Shown here: positions 9,158-20,407 of the stretch, piece after piece
How positions within the stretch are numbered: position 1 is the stretch's first letter
How the letters are laid out: every line of letters begins with the position of its first letter
Origin: Thermohalobaculum xanthum
GTDB lineage: Bacteria > Pseudomonadota > Alphaproteobacteria > Rhodobacterales > Rhodobacteraceae
Length of the DNA stretch: 36,388 bases
NCBI RefSeq assembly: GCF_016623495.1
Contig: NZ_JAEHHL010000014.1
Location: 1-36,388 of the forward strand
Direction of reading: 5' to 3'
Notes under the pieces: model-generated
Seen by the model: the letters and a program-made list of their open reading frames with translations, nothing else
Told to the model about the DNA's origin: nothing
Database searches by the model: none
Program-made: the position numbers and the translations under genes

Positions 9158-10069
9158 ATGTCTGCCGGTCTCATCGCCGCCCCCGCCACCGGCGCGCGTC
9201 CAGCGCTGCTTTGGGTGGCGATGCTTGGCATTGGCGCCGCCTGGGGCTCGACCCAGCTCCTGGCGAAGATCGGCATGGCGGCAGGACATCATCCGGTCGG
9301 GGTCACCTTCTGGCAGGCGCTGATCGGGCTTGTCATCCTCACCATCGCGATGCGCCTGACCGGCCGGCGCCTGCCGCTCGGGCGCAGGCATCTTGCCTTC
9401 TACGCGGTCTGCGGCTTGCTCGGCACGGCGCTGCCCTCGACCCTCAGCTACGAGGGGATCAGGCATCTGCCGGTCGGCGTCCAGTCGATCGTGCTCTCGA
9501 CCGTGCCGATGATGACGCTGGTGCTGGCGCTGCCGCTTCGGATCGAGCGGGCCGAGCCGCTGCGCGTGCTCGGCCTCGGCCTCGGGTTGGCCGCCATGCT
9601 GCTGCTGGTCGGCCCCGAGGCGAGCCTGCCCGACCCCTCACAGGCGGCCTGGGTGGTGCTACCGGTGCTGGTCGCGCTTTCGTATTCGGCCGAGAACGTG
9701 GTGATCGCGCGATGGATGCCGCCCGGAACGGACCCGGTGCAGGCGATGTGCGGCCTGCTGCTGGCGGCGACGCTCATGGTGGCCCCGACCATGCTGGCGC
9801 TGGGCGCCACCCCCGACCTGTCGGATTTCGGCTGGCGCGAAGGGGCGCTGCTTGCCTCGGCGGTGCTGAATGTCGGCTGCTATCTCGGCTTCGTCTGGCT
9901 GATCGCCAATGGCGGCGCGGTCTTCGCCGCGCAGACCGCCTACGTGGTCACCGGCTCGGGCGTGGCACTCGGCATGATGGTCCTGGGCGAGCGCCATTCG
10001 CCCTGGGTCTGGGCGGCGCTCGGGCTTCTGTTCGCGGGGCTCGCGCTGGTCAGGCCACGGCGGGCCTGA
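9158..10069 (+). CDS. EamA/DMT-family drug-metabolite transporter
   Basis: A 303-residue, strongly hydrophobic protein with about ten predicted transmembrane segments in two repeats, the pattern of the EamA (DUF6, RhaT/YdcZ) branch of the drug/metabolite transporter superfamily. The first helix contains [17 protein letters not shown], the usual start of an EamA repeat. The second repeat begins near residue 165 ([20 protein letters not shown]) and ends with the typical [24 protein letters not shown]. It lies in the inner membrane and probably exports a small metabolite; the substrate cannot be read from sequence. It follows the transglutaminase gene by 51 bp on the same strand, so read-through from the amidoligase cassette is possible, but a functional link is only a guess. 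Its 3' end overlaps the convergent ubiG gene by 20 bp. Confidence 0.88.
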   Translation: MSAGLIAAPATGARPALLWVAMLGIGAAWGSTQLLAKIGMAAGHHPVGVTFWQALIGLVILTIAMRLTGRRLPLGRRHLAFYAVCGLLGTALPSTLSYEGIRHLPVGVQSIVLSTVPMMTLVLALPLRIERAEPLRVLGLGLGLAAMLLLVGPEASLPDPSQAAWVVLPVLVALSYSAENVVIARWMPPGTDPVQAMCGLLLAATLMVAPTMLALGATPDLSDFGWREGALLASAVLNVGCYLGFVWLIANGGAVFAAQTAYVVTGSGVALGMMVLGERHSPWVWAALGLLFAGLALVRPRRA

Positions 10070-10799
10070 CCGCGGCGGTCACGTAGTTCACCGACAGGTC
10101 GCGCTCCGAGACGCGCCAGCTCCATGTCAGCGGGTTGAACTGGAAGCCCTTGCGGTCGACCGGGGTGAGGCCGGACTTGCCGATCATGTCGAATAGCTCG
10201 TCGGGCGTGATGAACTTGCGCCAGTCATGGGTGCCGCGCGGCAGCCAGCGCATCACCTGTTCGGCGCCGACGATGGCCATCATGTAGCTCTTGGGATTGC
10301 GGTTGATGGTCGAGCAGATCATGATCCCGCCGGGCTTCACCAGCGCCGAGCAGGCGTCGAGATAGGCCTGCGGGTCGGGCACATGCTCGACCACCTCCAT
10401 GTTCAGAACCGCATCGAAGCTCTCGCCCGCCTCGACCAGGGCCTCGGCCGTGGACACGCGGTAGTCGATATCGAGCTCCATGCGCGCGGCGTGGATGCGG
10501 GCCACGGGGATGTTGCGCTCGGCGGGGTCGACGCCGGTGACGCGGGCACCCAGGCGCGCCATCGGCTCGGCCAGCAGGCCGCCGCCGCAGCCGATGTCGA
10601 GGATCGAGAGCCCCTCGAACGGGCGCCGTGCCGCCGGGTCGCGGCCATGCTGGGCCGCGATCTGGTCGACGGCATAGCCCAGCCGGCAGGGGTTCAGCAT
10701 GTGCAGCGGGCGGAACTTGCCGTTCGGGTCCCACCACTCGTCGGCGATCGCCTCGAACTTGGCGACCTCGGCGGAATCGACGCTTGCGCCCTGTGCCAT
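10050..10799 (-). CDS. ubiG: Ubiquinone biosynthesis O-methyltransferase UbiG
   Basis: A 249-residue class I SAM-dependent methyltransferase. The SAM-binding motif I is [13 protein letters not shown] (about residues 67-79), followed by GVDPAERN as the acidic end of strand 2 and [10 protein letters not shown] as the post-motif characteristic of UbiG. The N-terminal [19 protein letters not shown] stretch is specific to the UbiG/Coq3 family, and the C-terminal [14 protein letters not shown] is also typical. Reaction (family knowledge): both O-methylations of the ubiquinone ring, at the 2-polyprenyl-6-hydroxyphenol and 3-demethylubiquinol steps. Start ATG at 10799 has GGGAGG about eight bases upstream. 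Its end overlaps the convergent transporter gene by 20 bp. Confidence 0.95.
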   Translation of the reverse strand: MAQGASVDSAEVAKFEAIADEWWDPNGKFRPLHMLNPCRLGYAVDQIAAQHGRDPAARRPFEGLSILDIGCGGGLLAEPMARLGARVTGVDPAERNIPVARIHAARMELDIDYRVSTAEALVEAGESFDAVLNMEVVEHVPDPQAYLDACSALVKPGGIMICSTINRNPKSYMMAIVGAEQVMRWLPRGTHDWRKFITPDELFDMIGKSGLTPVDRKGFQFNPLTWSWRVSERDLSVNYVTAAVRPAVA

Positions 10800-10924
10800 G
10801 TTGCGCCCTCCCTTTTCAGCTTGCCTTGCATGGGCTCACCGGCTGACATAGGTCAAACCTGCGTTCGCCGCCACGGGGGTCGGCGGCTGCGTCCGATCGC
10901 CACGGCCCAGGGAGCTGTCGCCGC

Positions 10925-11899
10925 GTGAACATCCGCCAGCGAACGCCTGACGAGACCCGGCTCTACACACCGGTCGAGCCGCATACCCGGTTCCACCTCG
11001 ACGTCGGCGACGGGCATTCGATCTATGTCGAGATCTCGGGGCTCAGGCAGGGCCCCACCGCGATCGTGCTGCATGGCGGGCCCGGCGCCGGGTCGAGCCC
11101 CTTCATGCGCCGCTTCTTCGACCCGGAGCGCTGGCGCGTGGTGATGTTCGACCAACGCGGTGCGGGCCGCTCGCGTCCGCATGGCGGGCTCGAGATGAAC
11201 ACCACCTGGCATCTCGTGCAGGACATCGAGGCGATCCGCGCGCATCTGGGGGTCGAGAGCTGGCTCGCCTTCGGCGGCTCGTGGGGCTCGACGCTTGCGC
11301 TGCTTTACGCCCAGACCCATCCTGGGCGCGTCACCGGGCTGGTGCTGCGTGGCATCTTCACCCTGACGCGGCGCGAGCTCGACTGGTTCTATGGCGGCGG
11401 CGCAGCGCGCTTCTTCCCCGAGGCCTGGGAGGACTTTATCCAGCCGATCCCGCCAACCGAGCGCGGCGACCTGATCGCGGCCTATCACCGCCGGCTGACA
11501 GGCCCGAGCGAGGCCGAGCAGCTGCGCTTCGCGCGCCCCTGGGTGCGGTGGGAGACGGCGACCGCCGCGCTTCGCCCGGTCAATGCGGGCTTCGTCGATG
11601 GCGCCTATGCCCGTGCCTTCGCGCGGATCGAGTGCCATTACTTCCAGCATGGCGGCTGGCTCGAGGACGACCGCCAGATCCATACGCGCATGGATCGCAT
11701 CGCCGATGTGCCCGGCGTCGTTGTCCAGGGCCGCTACGACATGATCTGTCCGCCCGCCACCGCGGTCGAGCTGGTGCGCGCATGGCCCGCGGCGGGGCTG
11801 CGCATCGTCGACGATGCCGGTCATGCGCTGTCCGAGCCCGGGATCTCGGCGGAGCTGGTGCGCGCCACCAACCGTTTTTCGATGACCGCCCACGACTGA
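10925..11899 (+). CDS. pip: Proline iminopeptidase (alpha/beta hydrolase, S33)
   Basis: A 324-residue alpha/beta hydrolase matching bacterial prolyl aminopeptidase throughout: LYTPVEPHTRFHLDVGDGH at the N-terminus, oxyanion motif HGGPG (residues 50-54), DQRGAGRS (76-83), nucleophile motif GGSWGS with Ser119, then an Asp in VQGRYDMICP and His in DDAGHALSEP completing the triad. It removes N-terminal proline from peptides in the cytoplasm (family knowledge). The start is a GTG at 10925 preceded by GGAG at 10911-10914; no in-frame ATG is closer and the family N-terminus is complete from here. It diverges from ubiG, with 125 bp between them. Confidence 0.93.
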   Translation: MNIRQRTPDETRLYTPVEPHTRFHLDVGDGHSIYVEISGLRQGPTAIVLHGGPGAGSSPFMRRFFDPERWRVVMFDQRGAGRSRPHGGLEMNTTWHLVQDIEAIRAHLGVESWLAFGGSWGSTLALLYAQTHPGRVTGLVLRGIFTLTRRELDWFYGGGAARFFPEAWEDFIQPIPPTERGDLIAAYHRRLTGPSEAEQLRFARPWVRWETATAALRPVNAGFVDGAYARAFARIECHYFQHGGWLEDDRQIHTRMDRIADVPGVVVQGRYDMICPPATAVELVRAWPAAGLRIVDDAGHALSEPGISAELVRATNRFSMTAHD

Positions 11900-11928
11900 G
11901 CGCCGACCGCAGGATCGGGCGTCGGCGC
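11900..11928. terminator. GC-rich hairpin between convergent pip and FG-GAP genes
   Basis: GCGCCGAC at 11900-11907 pairs perfectly with GTCGGCGC at 11921-11928 around a 13-nt loop. It begins directly after the pip stop codon and lies in the 48-bp gap between two converging genes, where a bidirectional terminator is expected. There is no T-run on either side, so it is not a canonical intrinsic terminator. Confidence 0.33.
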
Positions 11929-11947
11929 GCGGTCGCGGCCGGCGATC

Positions 11948-13939
11948 TCACGCGAAGTCGAAACCCTCCAACCCGGCATCGGGCATGATCTGCCATGGCG
12001 CCTCGTACGCCGGACCGTCGCCGGGGCTGCTGGCAAACAGCGCCCACGGGCCACCCGTCCCCGGGTCGCGCGCCGCAAGCCCCGGCGAGGCGGCGTCCCC
12101 GCCCGGCGCGGACCAGGGGCCGGCGCTCGGGTCGCCGAAGTCGAAGTGATCGGCGAGGCGCGCGCGAAGCCCGGCGGCGCGGCTATCCGCAGGCTCCGCT
12201 ATGTCGTCTCCCGCGCTCGGTTTGCTCGCCATCAGTGCGCGCTGCTCGGCCGTCAGGATTTCGTTCGCGGCGATCATCTCGTGTGGTCCGCGCAGCTCGG
12301 GCGTCGTCGCCGGGTCGTTGTCGACCTCCTCCGGCGGAGGCGGCGAAGCGGCCGCGACCGGCGCCGTCACGAGGGCGCTCTCCACGCTGACGGCGGTGCT
12401 GACGCGCGCGAGTTCGATCCTGCCGTCGATCGTGCCGTCGAGCGCGTCAAGCGCGGCGAGGATGCCGGGGCCGCCATGGACGAGGTAGACCGCGCCCGTA
12501 TCCACCCGCGCGCCGTCATTCGCGAGGTCCGCGCCGATCAGCAGGTCGTTCCAGCCGTCGCCATTGATATCGCCCGCCGCGGCGACGGTGATGCCTGCCG
12601 CGTCGAAGCTGCCCGCGCCGAGGAAGAGATAGCCCTGCCCGGGCGCGACGCTGTCCGCGGACACCACCGCGCCAGGGCCGCTCTCTGAGCCGAACAGCAA
12701 GAGGGCCCCGCCGGGGGCGATCCGGCCGGGCGCGGGCGCGCGCGGGATGCCGACCAGCAGATCGTCGAAGCCGTCGCCATTGACGTCGCCCACGCCGGCG
12801 ACCGAGGTGCCAAGATCCCCGCCGTCGGCGGCGCCGTCGATCCGGAAACCCGCCGCGCCATCGAGCGCGCCGAGGTCGATGGCGGCGGCAAGGCCGTCCC
12901 GCCGCCCGAACACGACATAGGCCGAGCCCCGCCCGTTCGCCGCCTCGGGCGCGCCGATGATGACGTCGTCGATACCGTCGCCGTTCACGTCGCCTGCGGC
13001 TGCGACCGACACGCCGGCCAGGTCGCCCGAGACCGCGCCGCGCAGCACGACGCCATCGCCTGCCGCGAGCGTGCCGAGGTCGATATCGGCCTGCCACCCG
13101 CCGTCGCGGCCGAACACGATGTAGGCGGCGCCCGACTGCGCCGCGGCCCCGTTCGCCTCGGGCGCGCCGATCAGCAGGTCGTCGATCCCGTCGCCGTTGA
13201 AATCCCCCGCCGACGAGAGAGCGGCCCCGGCGGCATCGAGCGCGGCGCCGCCGATGATCCGAAGCCCGCCGCCGCCCGTGTCGAGATCGCGGTCGCCGCT
13301 GCCCCCGAGCCGCAACTCGACGACACCGGCGCCGAAGCGCGTGCCGACGCTCGCGCCGGGCAGGCCGATGGCCGAGTCGGCCCGGCCGTCGCCGTCGATA
13401 TCGCCCACCATCGCGACGGAAAAGCCCGCATAGGACCGAAGCGTGCCGCCGTTCATCTCCTGCGAGACGCTGCCGGTTCCGGGGGCGCCGCTGCTCCACC
13501 CCTCGAGCGCCGCGGCGCCGCCGAATACGGCGAAGGCGCTGCCGGCGTCGACGCCGGCGCCGTGGTCGCGGAACGGCGCGCCGATCAGCAGGTCGCCGAA
13601 GCCATCGCCGTCGATGTCGCCGCCGCCCGCCACGGCCGCGCCCACACGGCCATGCGCCTGCGAGCCCTCGAACACGGTGACGCGCGGGTCGCCGGCCGCC
13701 GTGGCCAGGCGCAGCGCGGGCGCGAAGCCGCCCGGACCGCCGCGCAGCAGCACGGCCTCGCCCACCGAGGCCGAGACCAGCACGCCGCCCGCGTCGCGCA
13801 CCGAGGCGCCCGGGGCGCCGAGGATCAGGTCGGCCCAGCCGTCGCCATCGACATCACCCGCGACCGAGATGGCATAGCCCAGCTGTGCCCCCTCGCTGCG
13901 GCCGAAGAATACGCATCCGCTCTGGACGATCTCGGCCAT
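11948..13939 (-). CDS. FG-GAP repeat (integrin-alpha-like beta-propeller) protein
   Basis: A 663-residue protein whose first 500 residues contain seven FG-GAP/calcium-loop repeats of the form G-D-(V/I/F)-(D/N)-G-D-G-x-x-D-L-(L/I)-(I/L)-G-x-P, near residues 29-42, 108-121, 180-193, 246-259, 317-330, 385-398 and 457-470. Seven repeats fit one closed seven-bladed propeller like the integrin alpha head, with a DxDxDG-type Ca2+ loop in most blades. No N-terminal signal peptide is visible. The last 160 residues are Pro/Ala/Gly-rich and acidic and end in LEGFDFA, an acidic-hydrophobic tail of the kind seen on type I secretion substrates, so one-step export is plausible but inferred. ATG 13939 has GGGGAG closely upstream. 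No dedicated ABC/MFP exporter genes are adjacent. Function unknown; adhesion or surface binding is the usual guess. Confidence 0.87.
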   Translation of the reverse strand: MAEIVQSGCVFFGRSEGAQLGYAISVAGDVDGDGWADLILGAPGASVRDAGGVLVSASVGEAVLLRGGPGGFAPALRLATAAGDPRVTVFEGSQAHGRVGAAVAGGGDIDGDGFGDLLIGAPFRDHGAGVDAGSAFAVFGGAAALEGWSSGAPGTGSVSQEMNGGTLRSYAGFSVAMVGDIDGDGRADSAIGLPGASVGTRFGAGVVELRLGGSGDRDLDTGGGGLRIIGGAALDAAGAALSSAGDFNGDGIDDLLIGAPEANGAAAQSGAAYIVFGRDGGWQADIDLGTLAAGDGVVLRGAVSGDLAGVSVAAAGDVNGDGIDDVIIGAPEAANGRGSAYVVFGRRDGLAAAIDLGALDGAAGFRIDGAADGGDLGTSVAGVGDVNGDGFDDLLVGIPRAPAPGRIAPGGALLLFGSESGPGAVVSADSVAPGQGYLFLGAGSFDAAGITVAAAGDINGDGWNDLLIGADLANDGARVDTGAVYLVHGGPGILAALDALDGTIDGRIELARVSTAVSVESALVTAPVAAASPPPPEEVDNDPATTPELRGPHEMIAANEILTAEQRALMASKPSAGDDIAEPADSRAAGLRARLADHFDFGDPSAGPWSAPGGDAASPGLAARDPGTGGPWALFASSPGDGPAYEAPWQIMPDAGLEGFDFA

Positions 13940-14060
13940 GCCCGCTCCCCCCGTGCCGCCGACGGCGCGCGACTCGCGCGGTCACCGGCAGGGACAGGGG
14001 AGGGAACAAAGGTGAACATCGCGTGCATGACACGCGGCAGGGGCCGGCCCGCCCGGCGCC

Positions 14061-14453
14061 TCAGTCGAGGTCGCGCTTCACGGCCGGGTTCGACAGCATC
14101 CGGCGCGTGTCGTCCATCTGGTCGTAGGTCCGGTCCAGCGCGAAATGCAGGTCCGGCGCGAACTTGAGCGTGATCTCGCGGCTGACCAGGTGGCGGAACT
14201 CGGCCCGCGCGCGGTTGAGCGCGGCCAGAGCCCCCGCCGCGTCGCGCCCGCCCAGCGGCATGACGTAGACCGTCGCCTGCCGAAGATCGGGCGAGATGCG
14301 CACCTCGCCCACGGTGATCGGCACGTTCTCGAGGTCGCTCACATGGTGCTCGCCGCGCAGCAGGATGCCCGACAGCGCGCGCCGGATCGTCTCGCCGACC
14401 CGAAGCTGGCGCTGGCTGGGGCCCTCGGCCCGCTCGTGTCCGCGTTTCGCCAT
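14061..14453 (-). CDS. rbfA: 30S ribosome-binding factor A
   Basis: A 130-residue KH-like protein of the RbfA family: PSQRQLRVGETIRRALSGIL at the N-terminus, then ITVGEVRISPDLRQATVYVMP in the core and FRHLVSREITLKFAPDLHFALDRTYDQ leading to the C-terminus, as in alphaproteobacterial RbfA. The frame is open to 14489, but the ATG at 14453 (MAKRGHER) is preferred because AGGAG lies nine bases upstream and the extra 12 residues look non-homologous. RbfA assists maturation of the 16S rRNA 5' end within the 30S subunit (family knowledge). It is the last gene of the rimP-nusA-rnpM-infB-rbfA series and is followed by the unrelated FG-GAP gene; truB, often next in other genomes, is not here. Confidence 0.93.
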   Translation of the reverse strand: MAKRGHERAEGPSQRQLRVGETIRRALSGILLRGEHHVSDLENVPITVGEVRISPDLRQATVYVMPLGGRDAAGALAALNRARAEFRHLVSREITLKFAPDLHFALDRTYDQMDDTRRMLSNPAVKRDLD

Positions 14454-14495
14454 TGGCCTGCTCTCCTCTCCCGCCGCGCGGGGCTCCAAACGCGC

Positions 14496-14521
14496 GCCGC
14501 GGCGCCTTGCGACGCCGCGGC
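14496..14521 (-). terminator. Nine-bp GC hairpin between infB and rbfA
   Basis: GCCGCGGCG (14496-14504) and CGCCGCGGC (14513-14521) form a perfect nine-bp stem with an eight-nt loop in the infB-rbfA gap. Read on the minus strand, the stem is followed by GCGCG and only three T residues, so it is at best a weak or partial terminator. It may instead be a processing or stability element separating rbfA expression from infB. Confidence 0.3.
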
Positions 14522-14559
14522 TGATCTTCCCGGCCGCGCACAGCCGCGCGGCGGTGCCG

Positions 14560-17262
14560 TCACAGCGTGCGCTCGACCTCTTCGCGCTCGAAGATCTCGA
14601 TCACGTCGCCCTCGCGGATGTCCTCGTAGTTCTCGAAGGCCATGCCGCATTCCTGGCCGGCGCGGACTTCCTTGACCTCGTCCTTGAAGCGCTTGAGCGT
14701 CTTGAGCTTGCCCTCGTGGATCACGACATCGTCGCGCAGCAGGCGCACGCCGACATCGCGCCGCGCGACGCCGTCGGTGACCTCGCAGCCCGCGACCTTG
14801 CCGACGCCCGAGACCTTGAAGACCTGCTTGATCTTGGCATAGCCCAGATACTTCTCGCGCACCTCGGGCGAGAGCAGGCCCGACGCCGCCTGCTTCACGT
14901 CATCCACGAGGTCGTAGATGATCGAGTAGTAGCGGATCTCGACGCCCTTCTGGTTCGCCGCCTCGCGTGCCGGGGCATTGGCGCGGACGTTGAAGCCGAT
15001 GATCGGCGTGTTCGAGGCATCGGCCAGCGTCACGTCCGATTCCGTGATCGCGCCCACGCCCGAATGCAGCACGCGCACGCGCACCTCGTCGTTGCCGACC
15101 TTTTCGAGCGCCTGGACGATCGCCTCGGCCGAGCCCTGCACGTCCGCCTTGACGACGAGCGGCAGTTCCTTGACGTCCGCATCGGTCTTGGCCTGGGCCA
15201 GAAGCTGGTCGAGCGTCGCGCGCGCACCCTGTGCCGCCTGCTTCTCGCGGGCCTTGCGCTGGCGGTAGTCAGCGATCTCGCGGGCCTTGGCCTCGGACTC
15301 GACCACGTTCAGCGTGTCGCCGGCCTCCGGCGTGCCCTGCAGGCCGAGAACCTCGACCGGCTCGGACGGGCCCGCTTCCTCGACGCGCTCGCCCTGGTCG
15401 TTCATCAGGGCGCGCACACGGCCCCACTGCTCGCCGACGACAAAGATGTCGCCCAGCTTCAGGGTGCCGCGCTGCACCAGGACGGTCGCCACGGGTCCGC
15501 GGCCGACATCGAGCTTGGCCTCGATCACCGCGCCCTCGGCGGCGCGGTCCGGGTTCGCCTTCAGTTCGAGAATCTCGGACTGCAGGACGATCGCCTCGAC
15601 CAGCTTGTCGAGCCCCTTGCCGCTGATCGCCGACACCTCGACGTCGAGCACGTCGCCCGACATCTCCTCGACCACGACCTCGTGCTGCAGCAGCTGGGTG
15701 CGGACCTTCTGCGGGTCGGCGCCCGGCTTGTCGATCTTGTTGATCGCCACGATCATCGGCACGCCCGCCGCCTTGGCATGGGCGATGGCCTCGATCGTTT
15801 GCGGCATGACGCTGTCGTCGGCTGCGACCACCAGGATCACGATGTCGGTCACGTTCGCACCGCGGGCGCGCATCGAGGTGAAGGCGGCGTGGCCCGGCGT
15901 GTCGAGGAAGGTGATCTTGTGCCCGTCCTCGGTCATGATCTGGTAGGCGCCGATGTGCTGGGTGATGCCGCCGGCCTCTCCCGCCACCACGTTGGTCTTG
16001 CGCAGCGCGTCCAGCAGCGACGTCTTGCCGTGGTCGACATGGCCCATGATGGTCACGATCGGCGCGCGCGGCGTCAGGTCCTCGGCCTTGTCCTCGGCGG
16101 TCTCGATCGCCTCCTCGACGGCCGATTCCGAGACGCGGATGACGCGATGGCCGAATTCCTCGGCAATCAGCTCGGCCGTGTCCTGGTCGATCGACTGGTT
16201 CTGGGTGGCCATGATGCCGTTCTTCATCAGGGCCTTGATGACGTCGGCGACGCGCTCGGCCATGCGGTTGGCCAGCTCCTGCACGGTGATCGCGTCCGGC
16301 AGGCGCACGTCGCGCAGAACCTTCTCGCGCGGCTCCTGTCCGCCGCCCATGCGGCGCTTGTCGCGCTCCTGGCGCCGGCGCATCGCCGCGAGCGAGCGCT
16401 GGCGCCCGCCCTCGTCGTCGCCGAGCTTGGAGATCGTGAGCTTGCCAGTGCGGCGCTTCTCGTCGCCGGCGCGGCGCGACGGCGCGGGCTTCTTCGCGGC
16501 GCCGGGACCGCCACGGCCACGACCGCGGCCCTCGTCTTCCTCGACCGCGCGTCCCGCCGGGCCTTCCGGCGCAGTCGCGGCGGGCTTGGCCCGGGGCGCG
16601 GCGGCGGCTGCCGACGGGGCGGGGGCCGGCGCAGGCTCGGCCGCGGCCTCGGGGGCCGAGACGGCCTCCTCGGCCTTGCGCTTGGCCTCGGCCGCGGCCT
16701 CTTCCTCGGCGCGGCGCTTGGCTTCCGCCTCCTCGGCCTTGCGCCGGGCTTCTTCCTCGGCGCGGCGCTTGGCCTCTTCCTCCGCGCGGCGCTTGGCTTC
16801 CTCTTCCTCGGCCTTGCGGCGGCGCTCGTCGTCGACCTTGGCCTGCTTCAGGGCCTCGAGACGGCGCGCGTATTCTTCCTCGGAGAGGGTGTTGAGCATC
16901 TTCGGCCGCTGCTGGCGCGGCCGCTGCTGGGTGTCACCCTCGGTGCCGCGCGCGGGCGCGGCGGCCGGCGCGGCGTCACCGCGCGGCTTGAGTTTGACGG
17001 TCGAGGGCTTGCCCCCCGCCGGCCGCGCCGTGGCCGGAGCGGCCGGCGTCGCTGTCGCCTGGCCCGCGCTGCCCGCACCCGCGGCGCCGGCGCCCGCGGC
17101 GGGACCCGCCGGCGGCACGATCCGCTTCGACCGCTTCATCTCGACGACGACGGCCTTGCTGCGGCCGTGGCTGAAGCTCTGGCGCACCGAGCCGCGCACG
17201 CCGCCGCCCGGGCCTCCGCGCCCACGCCCACCCGTCTTGCCGTCGTTGTCCTTATCGCTCAT
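14560..17262 (-). CDS. infB: Translation initiation factor IF-2
   Basis: A 900-residue GTPase. The N-terminal 330 residues are low-complexity: Gly/Arg-rich, then Ala/Pro-rich stretches around a Lys/Arg/Glu/Ala coiled-coil repeat (roughly residues 148-200). The G domain begins at about residue 400 with G1 GHVDHGKT (407-414), G3 DTPGH and G4 NKID, followed by domains II-IV ending in [11 protein letters not shown]. It places initiator tRNA on the 30S subunit (family knowledge). The ATG at 17262 lies inside the end of the upstream rnpM gene (11-bp overlap). The coiled-coil region is encoded by near-repeats of an 18-30 bp unit at about 16670-16820; this codes for the heptads and is not a separate element. 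Length is normal for the family. Confidence 0.97.
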   Translation of the reverse strand: MSDKDNDGKTGGRGRGGPGGGVRGSVRQSFSHGRSKAVVVEMKRSKRIVPPAGPAAGAGAAGAGSAGQATATPAAPATARPAGGKPSTVKLKPRGDAAPAAAPARGTEGDTQQRPRQQRPKMLNTLSEEEYARRLEALKQAKVDDERRRKAEEEEAKRRAEEEAKRRAEEEARRKAEEAEAKRRAEEEAAAEAKRKAEEAVSAPEAAAEPAPAPAPSAAAAAPRAKPAATAPEGPAGRAVEEDEGRGRGRGGPGAAKKPAPSRRAGDEKRRTGKLTISKLGDDEGGRQRSLAAMRRRQERDKRRMGGGQEPREKVLRDVRLPDAITVQELANRMAERVADVIKALMKNGIMATQNQSIDQDTAELIAEEFGHRVIRVSESAVEEAIETAEDKAEDLTPRAPIVTIMGHVDHGKTSLLDALRKTNVVAGEAGGITQHIGAYQIMTEDGHKITFLDTPGHAAFTSMRARGANVTDIVILVVAADDSVMPQTIEAIAHAKAAGVPMIVAINKIDKPGADPQKVRTQLLQHEVVVEEMSGDVLDVEVSAISGKGLDKLVEAIVLQSEILELKANPDRAAEGAVIEAKLDVGRGPVATVLVQRGTLKLGDIFVVGEQWGRVRALMNDQGERVEEAGPSEPVEVLGLQGTPEAGDTLNVVESEAKAREIADYRQRKAREKQAAQGARATLDQLLAQAKTDADVKELPLVVKADVQGSAEAIVQALEKVGNDEVRVRVLHSGVGAITESDVTLADASNTPIIGFNVRANAPAREAANQKGVEIRYYSIIYDLVDDVKQAASGLLSPEVREKYLGYAKIKQVFKVSGVGKVAGCEVTDGVARRDVGVRLLRDDVVIHEGKLKTLKRFKDEVKEVRAGQECGMAFENYEDIREGDVIEIFEREEVERTL

Positions 17263-17979
17263 CGATCACCTTGTCCGGGAGCCGCGAGGCCCCTTCTTCC
17301 GTCAATTTACCCGAAGCCCGCGCGGGGACCCGTGCTTCCTCGTCCGTCACAGGAGGGGTGCGGAAACCCGCGAGCCGCCCTGCCTCGATCAGGGCACGAT
17401 CCGCGATGCCGCCGGCGTCGAGCGCCGCATGTATCGCAAAATCACGCCCAAAAGCCAAACCCAATTCCCCGCTGTCGAGGAGGTCGATCCGCCCGGCATG
17501 GTCGGGCGCGATCCGCGCAAGCTTGGCGCGTCCGTCGGCGGCCGCGTCCGAGGCCGTCACCAGCACCCCGACCCTGCCTTCGCCAAGGCGCGCGCGGACC
17601 TTCTCGAAGCCCGCTACCGCCTGCCCCGCCTTGCGCGCAAGCGCGACCAGGTCGACCAGCCGCCGCGCGATAAGCGCCTCGAGCTGGTCCGCGAGGTCCG
17701 GCGCGACCCTGACCGGCCGGCGGAAGGCGCGGGCGAAGAGGTTCTTCTTCAGCGCCTTCGCGACGGCCGCTCGGTCGGCGCTCAGCCAAGCGCCGCGGCC
17801 CGGCAGCTTGCCCGCGAGGTCCGGCACGACGCTGTCGTCGGGGCCGAGGACGAAGCGGATCAGCGGCCCGGTCGGGCCGCTTTCGCCGCTGGCGATGCAG
17901 CGGCGCTCGGGCGCGTCATGCGCCCAGCCTCGCCCGCCGCGGGTCATCGCCTTGTCTCCATCCTCGACCACCGTCAGAC

Positions 17980-17983
<4 letters not shown>
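17252..17983 (-). CDS. YlxR (DUF448/RnpM)-L7Ae-like fusion RNA-binding protein
   Basis: A 243-residue protein joining two small RNA-binding folds. Residues 15-95 are the YlxR/DUF448 domain: [25 protein letters not shown], then [12 protein letters not shown] and a Lys/Phe-rich KKNLFARAF helix. Residues 105-200 resemble YlxQ/ribosomal L7Ae: [21 protein letters not shown] and [18 protein letters not shown]. In Firmicutes these are separate genes between nusA and infB; the fused form is common in alphaproteobacteria. The start is GTG 17983, which overlaps the nusA TGA (GTGA), and the stop lies inside infB, so all three genes are tightly coupled. YlxR has been linked to RNase P modulation in Firmicutes; whether that holds here is unknown. 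Confidence 0.9.
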
Positions 17984-19632
<1,649 letters not shown>

Positions 19633-19633
19633 C

Positions 19634-20242
19634 TCAGGCATCCTTCCTGTGCATCGGAACCTCTTCCTCCTCGGTCTCGGGGGTGACCCCTTCCTCGTCA
19701 GTCTCGATTTCGTCGAAATCCTGCTCGTTGAAGGCGTTCTTGCGTGCCTTCAGGCTCTCGGCCACCAGCTCGTCGGTCAGCACCAGCTTGGCGTCGGACA
19801 GCCAGTCGAATTTCAGGCCGATCGTGCCCTCGTCGATCTCGATCAGCACCTCGTCGCCCTCGACCCCGGCCAGGATGCCCTTGAAGCGCTTGCGGCCGTC
19901 GATCATCTCGGCGGTCTCGAGCTTGGCCTCGTAGCCCTCCCAGCGGTCGAAGTCGTGCAGCCGCGTCAGCGGCCGGTCGATCCCGGGCGACGAGACCTCG
20001 AGCGCATAGGCGTCCGAGATCGGGTCCTCGACATCGAGCACCGCCGAGAGCGCGCGGCTCAGATTGGCGCAGTCCTCGACCTCCATGGTGCCGTCGGCGC
20101 GCTCGGCCATGATCTGCAGCGTCTTGCGCTTGCCGCCCATGAACCGAAGGCGCACCAGCTCGAAGCCCATCGCCTCGACCGTCGGCTGGACGATCTGGGC
20201 GAGGCGCTCATCCATCGGTGCCTTGGCGACCATGCTGGTCAT
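19634..20242 (-). CDS. rimP: Ribosome maturation factor RimP
   Basis: About 202 residues with the RimP core: [59 protein letters not shown] and a C-terminal Sm-like domain ([20 protein letters not shown]), then an acidic tail rich in Glu. It assists 30S maturation (family knowledge). The frame stays open to an ATG at 20284, but that ATG lies inside a terminator-like hairpin (20276-20293). ATG 20242 (MTSMVAKAP) is preferred, with GGAGG 11 bases upstream; ATG 20233 is a further option. First gene of the operon, with a candidate promoter and attenuator just upstream. Confidence 0.92.
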   Translation of the reverse strand: MTSMVAKAPMDERLAQIVQPTVEAMGFELVRLRFMGGKRKTLQIMAERADGTMEVEDCANLSRALSAVLDVEDPISDAYALEVSSPGIDRPLTRLHDFDRWEGYEAKLETAEMIDGRKRFKGILAGVEGDEVLIEIDEGTIGLKFDWLSDAKLVLTDELVAESLKARKNAFNEQDFDEIETDEEGVTPETEEEEVPMHRKDA

Positions 20243-20271
20243 CGGCGTCGTTGCCTCCGGGGCTCGAAACG

Positions 20272-20293
20272 AAAAGCGGGCCATGCGGCCCGC
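20272..20293 (-). terminator. Intrinsic-terminator-like hairpin in the rimP leader (candidate attenuator)
   Basis: On the minus strand GCGGGCC (20293-20287) pairs with GGCCCGC (20282-20276) around a four-nt loop GCAT, immediately followed by TTTT C GTTTC. This is the shape of an intrinsic terminator. It stands between the candidate promoter (20353-20381) and the rimP start (20242), so it would stop transcription before the operon unless bypassed. Since the operon encodes NusA, feedback control at this site is an attractive inference. Confidence 0.6.
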
Positions 20294-20352
20294 CTGACGA
20301 TTCCCGGTGGGGGTCTCGCCGTGTCCAGCGAGGCCGCCGCGATGTTGGCGCT

Positions 20353-20381
20353 GATATACGCCCGGGCCGGGGGATTCGCAA
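20353..20381 (-). promoter_or_regulatory. Candidate sigma-70 promoter for rimP-nusA-infB operon
   Basis: On the minus strand TTGCGA (20381-20376) and TATATC (20358-20353) are separated by exactly 17 bp, each matching the consensus at four of six positions. Transcription would start near 20346 and give a leader of about 105 nt that contains the terminator-like hairpin before rimP. Confidence 0.5.
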
Positions 20382-20407
20382 CCCCCGCGCGACCGGTGCT
20401 GCCTGGC

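Noticed and set aside
16670-16820. Tandem-repeat DNA that could be mistaken for a CRISPR or minisatellite element
   Set aside because: It is in frame within infB and encodes the Lys/Arg/Glu/Ala coiled-coil repeats normal for IF-2; there are no spacer-like segments.
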